Below are positions 10,154-19,420 of a stretch of DNA of 64,000 nucleotides, piece by piece (position 1 is the first letter of the stretch; every line of letters begins with the position of its first letter). A program made the translations under genes and the position numbers. Under the pieces are notes generated by a model that searched no databases, was not told where the DNA came from, and saw nothing but the letters and a program-made list of their open reading frames with translations. Source of the DNA: Methanobacterium spitsbergense (lineage in GTDB: Archaea > Methanobacteriota > Methanobacteria > Methanobacteriales > Methanobacteriaceae); NCBI RefSeq assembly GCF_019931065.1, contig NZ_JAIOUQ010000013.1, forward strand, positions 124,001-188,000. The letters are read 5' to 3'.

Positions 10154-11110
10154 TTATATTACTGCTATTGCCCAGTAAACAAATAACCACCATATTAAAA
10201 CCAATATTGTAGTGCTAATAATTGGTATTTTCCCAGATTTCATTTTAGATATTTTAGAACCCACATACCAGCTTAAAATTATAGCAATTAGAAGTACTAT
10301 GCTGTTAACAAGCCCTACAATATTTAATGGATCTTTGGACATGACATAAATCCATACAATAGTCGTGATTGTTATTCCAAGCCACATCATCGGCCTGAAC
10401 CATTTAACTGCTGTACCAAATTTAACAATTGTTTCAGCTAGTTCCTCTGACTTTCTAGCCATAAATGTCATTACAAATAGTACCATTATTGTTCCGAGAG
10501 CTAAGATAATACCTAAAAACTCGAAGAATAGTATTGTAACGGGTTTACCGAATATTTGTTCTTTAAGTAATGGTATGCTTATTATTGATTTGAGTGATTC
10601 ATCTGCTGGAAATGCTTCTATTGCCCCTGTAGCTAAACTATATTTTCCTGTATTGTTGTGATTGAATACTTTTATGTAGTATGTTCCTGCGCTGACATTT
10701 TGATCGAATGTTGGGCCTTGTAGATAATAATCACCACCAAACTCCTCGAACATAGGAGTCCAACTAGACTGGTTTCCTCCTAAGAGAGCTAAGGTTTTAC
10801 CAGATGAATCAGTAATCTGGGCAGACATAAAGTCACTACTAATTCCTGGGCTTTGTGGAACAAGAATATTCGCAAATAGTTCGAAGGGTTTATCAGAGGA
10901 TATCATGTAATAATCTGGTTGACCATTCAATTTACCGTACCAAGCCTGTGAAATTTCTGGATTTTTCACCACAATGGGGTTAGTCATTGAACTGTTTACT
11001 CCAACTTCCAAACGAGGTTGATGTGCACTTACCGCACATATAGAAAAAAATAAAACAAACAAAAGAATTACAGATTTTAATCCAATATTCTTGGGTTTTT
11101 TAGTGATCAT
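10154..11110 (-). CDS. Secreted-domain membrane protein of unknown function
   Basis: 318 residues that I do not recognise as a named family. Residues 1-29 look like a signal peptide (basic start, hydrophobic core, SAHQ). About 30-180 is an extracytoplasmic domain rich in beta strands; 'ISAGTYYIKVFNHNNTGKYSL'-like text resembles the pre-peptidase C-terminal (PPC) fold. It is followed by four membrane segments (about 188-215, 235-255, 262-285, 295-317). The ends with the membrane segments suggest an anchored cell-surface protein. The gene is single, on the minus strand, convergent with the flavoprotein gene. Confidence 0.65.
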   Translation of the reverse strand: MITKKPKNIGLKSVILLFVLFFSICAVSAHQPRLEVGVNSSMTNPIVVKNPEISQAWYGKLNGQPDYYMISSDKPFELFANILVPQSPGISSDFMSAQITDSSGKTLALLGGNQSSWTPMFEEFGGDYYLQGPTFDQNVSAGTYYIKVFNHNNTGKYSLATGAIEAFPADESLKSIISIPLLKEQIFGKPVTILFFEFLGIILALGTIMVLFVMTFMARKSEELAETIVKFGTAVKWFRPMMWLGITITTIVWIYVMSKDPLNIVGLVNSIVLLIAIILSWYVGSKISKMKSGKIPIISTTILVLIWWLFVYWAIAVI

Positions 11111-11303
11111 ACTTAATAATATAAATTTATATTTACATAAATTTTATTACAAAATTCTAGAATTATATAAAAAAAGTAATATATAGAAATTTAAAAGTTG
11201 GTGTCTTACTAGTTTTGTTATTAATTTTTTAGTTATACAAATTGATGTTGCAACGTTTTTTAGTCCATTTCCATGAATTTTAAGTATGATATGAAATTGG
11301 GAT

Positions 11304-11930
11304 CTATTGTCTGTGTTTGATCTTCACATATTCTTCCAATGCCCTTGAAACAAAGTAACAAACAACAACTACAACCACAACTATTGTGAAATATAATATG
11401 GAATTCATTGGTTGTAATGTAGGAATGTGAATACTTCCTAAGGTTATCATAGGTACAAATATTAGGTAAACTGTTACGAATGCACCGGTAATTGCTTTTC
11501 TTATCTCACCCGAGTTATATGGAGATGTTCCTGACATGTAGTTTACAATAAGGAGTATTCCAAAGAAGGTTACAATTCCAATACCTATGAAAATCCATTC
11601 TAATGATATTCCAAGTACCATTGTTATTAAGGGCAGTATTATAAGATCGATGATTCCAATTGCAGCTATCATTTTTAGGGAATTTATCCACATTCTGGGT
11701 CTGGCATTTGAAACTTGTCTGGAAAGATTTTTATTTTCTCTATCTGTCTTTTTTTTATCTTTATCCAGCCAATCAACTTTTTTTTGAAGTTCTTCGTTTT
11801 CCTTTTCAAGTTTGATAATTTTGGCCCAGTCAAGATCTCTGATATCTGTGATTAGCTCTTCTTTCTCCCTTTGAAGTTTTTCAAGCTCAGTTTGTAGTTC
11901 CTTTTTATCAGAATCATCCATATTTAACAC
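11304..11930 (-). CDS. Coiled-coil protein with four membrane segments
   Basis: 208 residues. The first ~80 are a charged heptad-like coiled coil (Leu/Glu/Lys-rich, 'KKELQTELEKLQREKEEL'). After it come four hydrophobic segments (about 88-110, 112-133, 147-167 and 177-199) and a short basic tail. I do not recognise a named family. The layout suggests a membrane protein that dimerises through its cytoplasmic helix. The ATG at 11930 has a GGGGTG-type site just upstream. No operon partner is visible. Confidence 0.65.
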   Translation of the reverse strand: MLNMDDSDKKELQTELEKLQREKEELITDIRDLDWAKIIKLEKENEELQKKVDWLDKDKKKTDRENKNLSRQVSNARPRMWINSLKMIAAIGIIDLIILPLITMVLGISLEWIFIGIGIVTFFGILLIVNYMSGTSPYNSGEIRKAITGAFVTVYLIFVPMITLGSIHIPTLQPMNSILYFTIVVVVVVVCYFVSRALEEYVKIKHRQ

Positions 11931-12133
11931 CCCTTAAAATTTTAGTGATAATAATTCTATTAGTATTAATTCTTATTTAATTGTTAATTAATATTATGGG
12001 TTTTTTTACTTATTTAAATTTTATTTTTTATTTATTTTTCATTCCAACCAAGAATCAATACCCTCATATTTTTGTCAAGGGTTTTAAGTGTGATAATCCA
12101 AGTTTTAATATGGTCGAGGTTTAGGTTAAAAAT

Positions 12134-12673
12134 ATGATAAAAGTACTATACGATATCAAAGTTTATAGGCAAGTTCTAAGAGATATAATAAAGATAGATG
12201 ATGTAGTGGTTGAGCTTGGATGCCATGTAGGTAATTCAACAAGGATCATTGGTGATCTTTCCATAGATGGACAAATAATAGCCCTTGATAATAGCCCGGA
12301 ATCTGTTAATGAAATGAAATCAGTAACAGAAGAATATCCCAGTGTTCAATTTATTAAGGCCGATGTAAGGCTTCATGAAACACTGGAAGAGGTGGCAAAA
12401 AAAATTGAAAAAATTGGTAAATGCGATGTATTATCCGTTGATCTAGGTGGAGGTTACCATCCAGATACAACATTCAAGGTATTTTTCATTTGGTCATCAA
12501 CTTTAAAACCTCGTGATACTATAATAAGAAATAGAGGACTTTTAGATTTTATACATTCAGCTTCAACAGACGAGTTGATAAAATCCGAATTTGGATGGCT
12601 TGAATCGTCTGGAAACGATGGAATACCACCAAGGTTGAAGGAGTTCAAACTTTGGTCTTCAAAAATAAGATAG
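12134..12673 (+). CDS. SAM-dependent methyltransferase-like protein
   Basis: 179 residues with a class I methyltransferase motif I, 'VVELGCHVGNSTRII' (about 25-39). A motif II-like 'IALDNSPESV' (about 49-58) and 'KADVRLHETLEE' follow. Substrate is unknown. The aspartate-containing motif IV position reads 'VLSVDLGGG', unlike common N-methyltransferases. It ends 12 bases before aroA' and shares its strand, so it is probably the first gene of the aroA'-aroB' operon. AGGTT lies just before the ATG. Confidence 0.75.
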   Translation: MIKVLYDIKVYRQVLRDIIKIDDVVVELGCHVGNSTRIIGDLSIDGQIIALDNSPESVNEMKSVTEEYPSVQFIKADVRLHETLEEVAKKIEKIGKCDVLSVDLGGGYHPDTTFKVFFIWSSTLKPRDTIIRNRGLLDFIHSASTDELIKSEFGWLESSGNDGIPPRLKEFKLWSSKIR

Positions 12674-12685
12674 GGAGGGTGTTTT

Positions 12686-13486
12686 ATGATAGGCAAAAGG
12701 ATCAGGATCGAAAGGATATTAAATAGAAAAACAGGTCGATGTGTCATAGTTCCAATGGACCATGGTGTATCAATTGGACCAGTTCCAGGAATCACAGATA
12801 TGGCCGCAGCTATAGACGAAGTTGCAAGTGGCGGTGCAAACGCAGTTATTGAACATAAAGGAATGGTAGGGAAAGGTCACAGAGGATACGGTAATGATAT
12901 TGGATTAATAATACACCTCTCAGCAAGCACATCACTAGGACCAGACCCAGACCAGAAGGTGCTTGTAACCAGCGTTGAAAAGGCATTGAAAATGGGAGCA
13001 GATGCTGTATCGGTACATGTGAATATTGGCTCTGAAAAGGAACCAGAAATGTTGGAGCAGCTAGGAACAATATCAGAAACATGTGATGATTGGGGAATGC
13101 CACTCATAGCAATGATGTACCCACGGGGTAAAAACATCAAAGATGAACACTCCGGAGAAGTTGTTAAACTGGCTGCAAGGGCAGGAGCAGAGTTAGGTGC
13201 AGATATCATCAAGACCAATTACACAGGCCATCCCGACACTTTCAAAGAAGTGGTAGATGGATGTCCAGTACCAGTTGTAATAGCAGGTGGTCCAATGGTA
13301 GAAACAGACAGACAACTCCTAGAAATGGTGAAAAACAGTGTTGATGTTGGAGGAGCTGGAGTAGCAATTGGTAGAAACATATTCCAGGCACCATCACCAA
13401 GAAAAACAACCAGGGCAATATCAGAAATTGTACACAACAACATGGAAGTTGACGAAGCCCTCAAGATCCTCAACGGAACAAGTTAA
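12686..13486 (+). CDS. aroA': 2-amino-3,7-dideoxy-D-threo-hept-6-ulosonate synthase
   Basis: This DhnA/FBP-aldolase-type class I aldolase starts the archaeal variant of the shikimate pathway. It joins 6-deoxy-5-ketofructose 1-phosphate with L-aspartate semialdehyde. The 266 residues match the family length. '[14 protein letters not shown]' near the N-terminus and the Schiff-base lysine in '[10 protein letters not shown]' (about residue 176) are visible. A phosphate-binding '[13 protein letters not shown]' lies near the end. A strong GGGAGGGTG ribosome binding site precedes the ATG. The next gene, aroB', takes its product. Confidence 0.95.
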   Translation: MIGKRIRIERILNRKTGRCVIVPMDHGVSIGPVPGITDMAAAIDEVASGGANAVIEHKGMVGKGHRGYGNDIGLIIHLSASTSLGPDPDQKVLVTSVEKALKMGADAVSVHVNIGSEKEPEMLEQLGTISETCDDWGMPLIAMMYPRGKNIKDEHSGEVVKLAARAGAELGADIIKTNYTGHPDTFKEVVDGCPVPVVIAGGPMVETDRQLLEMVKNSVDVGGAGVAIGRNIFQAPSPRKTTRAISEIVHNNMEVDEALKILNGTS

Positions 13487-13545
13487 AATAAGTTTATTAA
13501 ATATAATTAAAATTCATAATATCGATTATCTGGATGGTACAACCA

Positions 13546-14670
13546 ATGAAATTTGCATGGATTATGGCAGAAGGAAAAAATTGGGATACAAAAAAGCAGT
13601 ATATTACAACAGCCCTTGAATCGGGAATTAATCATATTGTTGATTTCACAGACACAGAAAGGATAAAAAAACTTGGAAACCTTACACTTGTCTCGGATTT
13701 AGATAGTTCAGACATAATCCTTGTTGGAAGAAATGCAGAAGGTGATGGAACCCTGACAATTCCAATGGATCTGACTGAATCAAAGGATTTAGAAACAATA
13801 TCCAGTTTAAAAAGAAAGAGTAAAACTGTAGCTGCATACGTTGAGATCTCGAGCAAAAAACATGAAGAATTAGCAGTAAAACTTGGAAAAGTTGCAGATT
13901 ATTTGATCCTGCTTGGAAAAGATTGGACAGTGATACCACTTGAGAATATTATTGCAGATCTACAAGGGGACAATGTAAAGATAATAGCATCTGTTAAAAA
14001 CTTTGATGAAGCTAAACTTGCACTTGAAACACTGGAATATGGTACAGATGGTGTACTGTTAAACCCAAATGAGATATCTCAGATAAAGAAAGTTGCAGAA
14101 TTCCTTGAAAAGATAGATTCTGAAAACTACTCACTGGTACCTGCAACTATTACACGTGTTGAACCAGTTGGTTCCGGTGACAGAGTGTGTGTTGACACTT
14201 GTTCAATGATGAAAGTTGGAGAGGGTATGCTAATAGGATCCTATTCCAAGGGACTCTTTTTAGTTCATAGTGAATCATTGGAAAGTGAATATGTTGCATC
14301 AAGGCCTTTCAGGGTTAACGCAGGCCCAGTTCATGCATATATAATGACTCCAGGTAATAAAACTAGATATCTCTCTGAAATTGAAACAGGAGATGAAATT
14401 TTAACTGTTGATAATGAAGGAAATACTAAAACAACGGTTGTAGGCCGTGTTAAAATCGAGAAACGTCCATTAATGCTTGTAGAAGCCGAATATGAAGGAT
14501 TTATCATTAGAACTCTTCTTCAAAATGCAGAAACAATAAGGCTTGTACAGGAAAATGGAAAACCAAAATCTGTTGCTGAATTGAAAATTGGTGATAAAGT
14601 TATGGTTTACCTTGATAAAAGTGCAAGACACTTTGGAATGGCAATTGAAGAAACTATTATAGAAAAATAA
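13546..14670 (+). CDS. aroB': 3-dehydroquinate synthase II
   Basis: This archaeal enzyme converts the AroA' product to 3-dehydroquinate by NAD+-dependent oxidative deamination and cyclisation. It replaces the bacterial DAHP/AroB steps. The protein is about 374 residues and includes '[19 protein letters not shown]' (split over 205-225) and '[11 protein letters not shown]', which I recognise as family-specific. The frame extends to an ATG at 13534, but the ATG at 13546 gives the usual 'MKFAWI' start and has GGATGGT 7 bases before it. It follows aroA' by 59 bases. Confidence 0.93.
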   Translation: MKFAWIMAEGKNWDTKKQYITTALESGINHIVDFTDTERIKKLGNLTLVSDLDSSDIILVGRNAEGDGTLTIPMDLTESKDLETISSLKRKSKTVAAYVEISSKKHEELAVKLGKVADYLILLGKDWTVIPLENIIADLQGDNVKIIASVKNFDEAKLALETLEYGTDGVLLNPNEISQIKKVAEFLEKIDSENYSLVPATITRVEPVGSGDRVCVDTCSMMKVGEGMLIGSYSKGLFLVHSESLESEYVASRPFRVNAGPVHAYIMTPGNKTRYLSEIETGDEILTVDNEGNTKTTVVGRVKIEKRPLMLVEAEYEGFIIRTLLQNAETIRLVQENGKPKSVAELKIGDKVMVYLDKSARHFGMAIEETIIEK

Positions 14671-14685
14671 CAGGAGTTAATCCAT

Positions 14686-15627
14686 ATGTCAGGATACCAA
14701 GTTGAAATAATCAGCCCTCAAGAAAAGGATGACATGTTCAACAAACTCGTGGCAGATGTGAGATACGAGAGAAAGGCCAATATACATGGTGCTTGTGTAA
14801 AACTTTTAACAGACAATCTCGACTTTAAAGAGGAATGGCAAGACAACTTCAAATTTATGAACGAAGATATTAGACCTCATGCAAAGGTATTCTCCGTTGA
14901 AGATGGTAATGATCTAAGAGTAATGTACGAACCAATATCAAATACATGTATAATAAAGAACTGTGACTACTATGGCTGGATAAAAAGCATTGCACTTGCA
15001 GCAATATCTGATTTTTTCGAGGAATACCATTCTGAACATAGAAGATATTCTGTTCATGGTTCTGCAGTTGACTATAATGGACATGCAATTGCAATTATAG
15101 GACCTCCTGGAACTGGTAAAACAACACTTACATATGGACTCTTACAAAACCATGACTTCAACTATATTTCAGATGATTGGTTTTTTACAAGACTATTTAA
15201 AAATGGAAATGTTATTTATTCCTCAGAAAAGAATTCATACATACGTGATGATATAGTTAACGTCTGGAAATCTTTTTCTACAGAACTTAATAAAGTTAAA
15301 CTTGATATACGAGGCAGAGGTATTGCCGATGTAAACACATTATTTGAGGGACGTTCAAGGGAGAGTTCAACTTTAAAAACAGTGGTACTTCTTGAAAGAG
15401 ATAGAAATCATCCTCCCTTTTTAAAGCTTAATATTGATGAAGCCCTGGATTTTATGGTTGTTAAAGATTTCTGCAATCCACACCAGATGATTAGAAATGA
15501 TAGAAAGTTCAAGATCAGGAAAAATTTTTTCAAGGAAGTTTTCAGTAAACATGATGTATATCTATTAAACACAATTGAAACTCCCAATGAAAGTCTTAAA
15601 AGAATAAAGGATCTTGCAATAAGGTGA
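14686..15627 (+). CDS. HPr-kinase-like P-loop protein
   Basis: 313 residues. A Walker A loop GPPGTGKTT falls near 140-148, inside 'HGSAVDYNGHAIAIIGPP', and 'ISDDWFF' follows at about 163-169. This layout is that of HPr kinase/phosphorylase-related and PEPCK-like P-loop proteins, where the DD acts in metal and base chemistry. A bacterial-type sugar PTS is not expected in a methanogen, so the substrate is unknown. The gene sits between aroB' and thpR, 15 bases after aroB' and 4 bases before thpR, with a strong AGGAGTT site. It is therefore part of this operon. Confidence 0.75.
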   Translation: MSGYQVEIISPQEKDDMFNKLVADVRYERKANIHGACVKLLTDNLDFKEEWQDNFKFMNEDIRPHAKVFSVEDGNDLRVMYEPISNTCIIKNCDYYGWIKSIALAAISDFFEEYHSEHRRYSVHGSAVDYNGHAIAIIGPPGTGKTTLTYGLLQNHDFNYISDDWFFTRLFKNGNVIYSSEKNSYIRDDIVNVWKSFSTELNKVKLDIRGRGIADVNTLFEGRSRESSTLKTVVLLERDRNHPPFLKLNIDEALDFMVVKDFCNPHQMIRNDRKFKIRKNFFKEVFSKHDVYLLNTIETPNESLKRIKDLAIR

Positions 15628-15631
15628 TAAA

Positions 15632-16180
15632 ATGAGAGCATTCATGGCAGTTGAAGTAAATACAAAACTTGTGGATACAATAATGGAAGTCCAAAAGGTA
15701 TTAGCCGAGGCAAATGCACAAATAAAATTTGTTGAACCTGAAAACCTGCATTTCACCTTCAAATTCCTGGGAGATATCACCCCACAAAAGGCAGAATCAA
15801 TTTTAAACATGGTAGAAAGCCAGGCAGAAAATTATGAGCCATTCAATATAAAAATCAAAGGTATTGGTGCATTTCCAAACCTGGGATATATAAAGGTACT
15901 ATGGTTGGGTGTTGAAGAGCCAGATACATTTTCCAAAATGCAAGAGGATTTTGATCAAGAATTTGTTAAAATGGGATTTAATAAAGAGAGAAGTTATATT
16001 CCTCACCTTACCATTGGTCGTGTTAAGGGAGTACAAAACAAAGAACTTCTTTCAAACATTGTAAAAGAACTTGATGATATAGACATTGGAAGTATGAAAG
16101 TTGATAGAATAGTACTTAAAGAAAGCGATCTCACACCAGTTGGACCTATATACACTGATTTAAAGGAGATATTCCTCTAG
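15632..16180 (+). CDS. thpR: RNA 2',3'-cyclic phosphodiesterase (LigT/ThpR family)
   Basis: This 2H-phosphoesterase opens 2',3'-cyclic phosphates at RNA ends and can ligate tRNA halves in vitro. Both catalytic H-x-T motifs are present: HFTF near residue 43 and HLTIG near 126. The length of 182 residues is normal. The AAGGTGATAA ribosome binding site overlaps the end of the upstream gene, so translation is probably coupled. The gene lies just before the CCA-adding enzyme, a sensible RNA-repair pairing. Confidence 0.92.
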   Translation: MRAFMAVEVNTKLVDTIMEVQKVLAEANAQIKFVEPENLHFTFKFLGDITPQKAESILNMVESQAENYEPFNIKIKGIGAFPNLGYIKVLWLGVEEPDTFSKMQEDFDQEFVKMGFNKERSYIPHLTIGRVKGVQNKELLSNIVKELDDIDIGSMKVDRIVLKESDLTPVGPIYTDLKEIFL

Positions 16181-16294
16181 ATATCTGCCTATATTTACAC
16201 TAATTATATTTAAGAAATATTAATCATAACTCATGAATTATAAATCTAAATTTTTATTTATAACCATTATATTTTAATTCAAAGGTGACACAGT

Positions 16295-17680
16295 TTGCAG
16301 AAATTAAATTATAAAAATATTTTAAGAGAAATAAAACCTTCAAAACAAGAAAATGAGAAGGTAAAAAAACTTTCAAAACGTATGGTAGAAGTGATTAATG
16401 AATGTGCAGCAAGTATGGATGTAAAAGCAGATGCAATGCTTGTCGGTTCCGTTGCCAAAGGTACATGGTTAGCTGGTAATGCAGATATAGATATATTAAT
16501 AAAATTCCCACTTGACACAGATGAAAAATATCTAAAGGAATATGGACTTAAAATTGGTCATGAATCCATCAAAAAAATGGAAGGTAAATCAGAAGAACGT
16601 TACGCATCACATCCCTATGTAACAGGTTATATTGAGGGTTATTATGTAGATTTTGTTCCATGTTACAATATTAAGAATTCAGATGAACTTAAATCAGCAG
16701 TTGATAGGACTTTGCTACACACAGAATATATAAAATCCAATTTAACACTTAAACAGCAAGATGAAGTTGTTCTCCTTAAAAAATTCATGGAATCTGTTGG
16801 AACCTATGGATCAGAATTTAAAGTAGGTGGTTTTGCCGGATACCTCTGTGAAATGCTTATTTTAAATTATGGAAACTTCACAGAAACACTTAAAAATGCA
16901 GCTCGAAACTGGAACTGTGGTTTCTCATTTGATCTTGAAGAATATGGAACATCCAACTTATTTAAGGATCCTTTGGTTGCAATTGACCCTGTTGACAAAA
17001 ATAGAAATGTAGCTGCGGCACTGACACTCCAAAAAATGTCAGAGTTTATAGTAGCATCAGAAAACTTTATTTCAAACCCTTCTGAGGAATACTTTACAAG
17101 TAAAGATATCATAACTGATCCATTGAAAATCACGGACCAGTTCAATTTACGAGGAACAAAAACATTTCTAATAATCTTTAAACCGCCAAATATACCTGCA
17201 GATGCAATTTATCCACAGATTAAAAAAACTGAAAATAGCATTGTAAGGGTTGCTGAATCTGAAGGATTCTCAGTATTTGGAAGTGAATCATGGACAGATG
17301 AAAAAGAAGTTGTACTGATATTACTTGAATTTGAGACATGGGACCTTCCAAGAATAAAAAAACATCTTGGTCCCCATATATGGATCCGGGAACATCAGGA
17401 AAGATTTCTAGAAAAGCACGGCTCCAATGCATGGGTAGAAGGAGACAGATGGGTTGTTGTTGTTGAAAGGGATTATGTAAATGCAGAAACACTTCTATCA
17501 GATCTTATGACTGGAAAAAAATCAGGGTATTTAAAGTTTGGAAAACATCTTAAAAAGAAGATCATGAACGAACATAAAATTATGGATTTAAAGATATTTT
17601 TAGTATCAGATAATATTGAAGGAAATGTTCTAGAATTCTTATATCATTATTTAAATAACGGAGAACTCCTTTTTAGATAA
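16295..17680 (+). CDS. cca: CCA tRNA nucleotidyltransferase, archaeal class I
   Basis: This enzyme adds or repairs the 3'-CCA of tRNAs without a template. The 461-residue archaeal form shows the nucleotidyltransferase signature GSVAKGTWL with the metal-binding DID just after it (about residues 50-68). A third catalytic carboxylate lies in 'YVDFVPCY' (near 112). The C-terminal body and tail domains follow the family pattern. It starts at TTG with a GGTGA site 7 bases before. The gap of 114 bases from thpR may hold its own promoter. Confidence 0.95.
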   Translation: MQKLNYKNILREIKPSKQENEKVKKLSKRMVEVINECAASMDVKADAMLVGSVAKGTWLAGNADIDILIKFPLDTDEKYLKEYGLKIGHESIKKMEGKSEERYASHPYVTGYIEGYYVDFVPCYNIKNSDELKSAVDRTLLHTEYIKSNLTLKQQDEVVLLKKFMESVGTYGSEFKVGGFAGYLCEMLILNYGNFTETLKNAARNWNCGFSFDLEEYGTSNLFKDPLVAIDPVDKNRNVAAALTLQKMSEFIVASENFISNPSEEYFTSKDIITDPLKITDQFNLRGTKTFLIIFKPPNIPADAIYPQIKKTENSIVRVAESEGFSVFGSESWTDEKEVVLILLEFETWDLPRIKKHLGPHIWIREHQERFLEKHGSNAWVEGDRWVVVVERDYVNAETLLSDLMTGKKSGYLKFGKHLKKKIMNEHKIMDLKIFLVSDNIEGNVLEFLYHYLNNGELLFR

Positions 17681-17736
17681 AAATCTAATAAAAAGAGTAT
17701 TAATTAATTATTATAGATTATATTTGGATTTATTTC

Positions 17737-17812
17737 CCCTATACTGAATATGGTTAGAAGAATAAATGAAATTTGAGCTGAAGATGACTTAAAACCATAT
17801 TCTGTATTAGGG
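17737..17812. other. Long imperfect hairpin between cca and the DtxR-box unit
   Basis: CCCTATACTGAATATGGTT (17737-17755) pairs with AACCATATTCTGTATTAGGG (17793-17812), with one mismatch and one bulge, around a loop of 37 bases. It lies between the cca stop and the end of the tiny minus-strand ORF. It could end transcripts from both sides, be part of a small RNA, or be a remnant of a small mobile element. No terminal direct repeats were noticed. Confidence 0.5.
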
Positions 17813-17881
17813 TGTGAAGTTATTTTTGGATGATATATTTTTTTCTAACTAAGAATATATATCCTTATTTTGGATATTGGA

Positions 17882-17947
17882 TTAGCAATTATCTATTTTT
17901 TTTCTTTCCATATGTTTTTTACCGGTTATACCAATTTTAGATGACAT
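17882..17947 (-). CDS. Putative 21-residue ORF downstream of DtxR-type operators
   Basis: ATG at 17947 to TAA at 17882, encoding MSSKIGITGKKHMERKKIDN plus a final Cys. A GGAGA ribosome binding site (17954-17958) lies 6 bases before the ATG, which is ideal spacing. A TATA-like TTAAAATATAAA (about 17994-18005) and two DtxR-type boxes lie directly upstream. The first nine residues resemble the start of a P-loop GTPase such as FeoB, but no G-motif follows, so it may be a remnant. A real microprotein or simply the 5' part of a small RNA are the alternatives. Confidence 0.3.
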   Translation of the reverse strand: MSSKIGITGKKHMERKKIDNC

Positions 17948-18018
17948 TTTTTATCTCCAAATAGATTTATTTACGAATGTAAAATATTTGAAATTTATAT
18001 TTTAAGTTAATCTAAAAA

Positions 18019-18054
18019 TTTAGGTGAGCCTAAACTTATCTTAGGTATACCTAC
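18019..18054. promoter_or_regulatory. Tandem DtxR-family-like operators
   Basis: TTTAGGTGAGCCTAAA (18019-18034) is palindromic in its TTTAGG...CCTAAA arms. TTAGGTATACCTAC (18041-18054) has a perfect 12-base palindrome in its core. The centres are 21 bp apart, two helical turns, so both would sit on the same face of DNA. The TTAGG(N4)CCTAA pattern is the known half-site arrangement of DtxR/IdeR/MDR1-type metal-dependent regulators. The pair lies just upstream of a minus-strand TATA-like element, so the likely target is the unit reading left from about 17970. Confidence 0.6.
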
Positions 18055-18310
18055 ATTTTTTTTAACGTATATACTTTGCTATCTATTTAATTATAAACAG
18101 AATAAAAATAATTTCTAAGTTTATTACATATCAATCGAATAATTATCCAGAAAAAATTACTATTAATAACTCATTTGATTGATGAACCTCTAAATTTTAA
18201 TCCTCTTAGTAAAATAAATAATAATTCAATACATATGATCCAAAAAAACAGATTAGAGCACTAATAAACTTTTTTTAACCTAATTTAACAGTAATTCCAA
18301 ATAGCAACAC

Positions 18311-18320
18311 TTATATATAA
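18311..18320 (+). promoter_or_regulatory. TATA box of the pseudomurein-binding protein gene
   Basis: TTATATATAA precedes the GTG start at 18379 by about 60 bases. A GGGGG run just before the start serves as ribosome binding site. The predicted leader is about 35 bases. Confidence 0.5.
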
Positions 18321-18378
18321 ATTATGATGAATATTATGTGTCAAAGACCGTTGTTTATTTATTCCGGGGGTTAAAACA

Positions 18379-19371
18379 GTGGGTTATATTAATAAAAGAA
18401 AGTTTTTCACGATTTTATCGCTGTTATTATTGATGCTTGTATTAAGTATGACTTCAATTAGTGCTGCGAGCCTAAATTCATCAAATATATCTGTTAAAAT
18501 ATATTCAACAAGTGTAGCTACTCACACATCCTCATCAAATACCAAATCTGTAGCAGTAACAGCACCAACCATTAGTTTATCTTTAACTCAAATTAATGAA
18601 GGTTTATCAAGAGTTAAAACATTCTATAACTCTTATCACAGACTTCCAAATTATATTACCTTTGGAACATCCAAGTTAACTATGGCACAGTTCCAACAGA
18701 ATATAACTTCAAAAGGACAACTAGTTGGAGGTTTGTCATTGATTCAGATTAATGATGGCATACCAAGAATTCAGACATTCTATAACACTAATCATAGACT
18801 TCCAAATTATGTTACATATGGAACTACCAATATACCAATATCAAAATTTAAACTAATAATGGCCATAAATGGATCAATAATAAATTTAAATCGTTTATTA
18901 GCCTTTAAACCGATATATATCACGAGTGATAATATTAGAAATGTCAAAATTGACAACGAAAGAGTAACAAATATAATTAATGGGTTAAATGCATTAGGAT
19001 TAAAAGCATATAATATGGGTTTAGGTCCAAATTATCATATCGAAGTTCTTCAATCAAGCCAAGTACCAAAAAATGCACTTATTATAGATATATATGGTGG
19101 TGCAGATGCAGGTGTCCTGTATGAAATGGGCACAGCATGGTATAAATCTATAAAAGGAACAAGATCTGTTTTCACAGTTTTCTGGCCACCAAGTAAAGTT
19201 ATTACAGGTTTAGACTTTTTAGAAAGGGCACATGATGATAACTACAGTCCACCATCATTCACAGGTCTAACTCATCCTGACCAGTATCTACAACAAAATG
19301 GTTACAGATATATGTACTCTGATGTCATTAGCACAATTGTAAATTCTATTTTCTACGAAGCAACACATTAG
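18379..19371 (+). CDS. Secreted protein with two pseudomurein-binding repeats
   Basis: 330 residues. A signal peptide covers about 1-29 (SISAAS cleavage region). Two pseudomurein-binding repeats follow (about 68-110 and 118-165), each with the 'INxGxxRxxTFYN...RLPNYxTxGT' pattern. The remaining ~155 residues form a separate domain (about 177-330) that I cannot name; it contains 'ALIIDIYGGADAGVLYEMG' and 'VFTVFWPPSK'. The repeats anchor the protein to the pseudomurein wall. The C-terminal domain is probably the active part, but no peptidase triad is obvious. GTG start with GGGGG upstream; an intrinsic terminator follows. Confidence 0.85.
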   Translation: MGYINKRKFFTILSLLLLMLVLSMTSISAASLNSSNISVKIYSTSVATHTSSSNTKSVAVTAPTISLSLTQINEGLSRVKTFYNSYHRLPNYITFGTSKLTMAQFQQNITSKGQLVGGLSLIQINDGIPRIQTFYNTNHRLPNYVTYGTTNIPISKFKLIMAINGSIINLNRLLAFKPIYITSDNIRNVKIDNERVTNIINGLNALGLKAYNMGLGPNYHIEVLQSSQVPKNALIIDIYGGADAGVLYEMGTAWYKSIKGTRSVFTVFWPPSKVITGLDFLERAHDDNYSPPSFTGLTHPDQYLQQNGYRYMYSDVISTIVNSIFYEATH

Positions 19372-19387
19372 AAAACTGAATTAATAT

Positions 19388-19420
19388 AAAATCTATAAAT
19401 TTAGATTTTTTCTTTTTTTT
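19388..19420 (+). terminator. Intrinsic terminator after the wall-binding protein
   Basis: AAAATCTA (19388-19395) pairs with TAGATTTT (19402-19409) over a 6-base loop and continues into TTCTTTTTTTT. It starts 17 bases after the stop codon. Confidence 0.7.

Larger units (their letters stand above)
17681..18378. other. Gene-poor region with regulatory structure
   Basis: About 700 bases. The left half has a long hairpin (17737-17812). The middle has a 21-codon minus-strand ORF (17882-17947), a TATA-like element and two DtxR-type operators (18019-18054). The right third, 18060-18300, is AT-rich without recognisable features. A promoter for the gene at 18379 follows. The parts are listed separately. 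Confidence 0.7.

Noticed and set aside
18019..18054. DtxR-type boxes as operators of the wall-binding protein gene at 18379
   Set aside because: The boxes are about 260 bases upstream of that gene's own TATA box, while a TATA-like element on the other strand lies only about 15 bases away.
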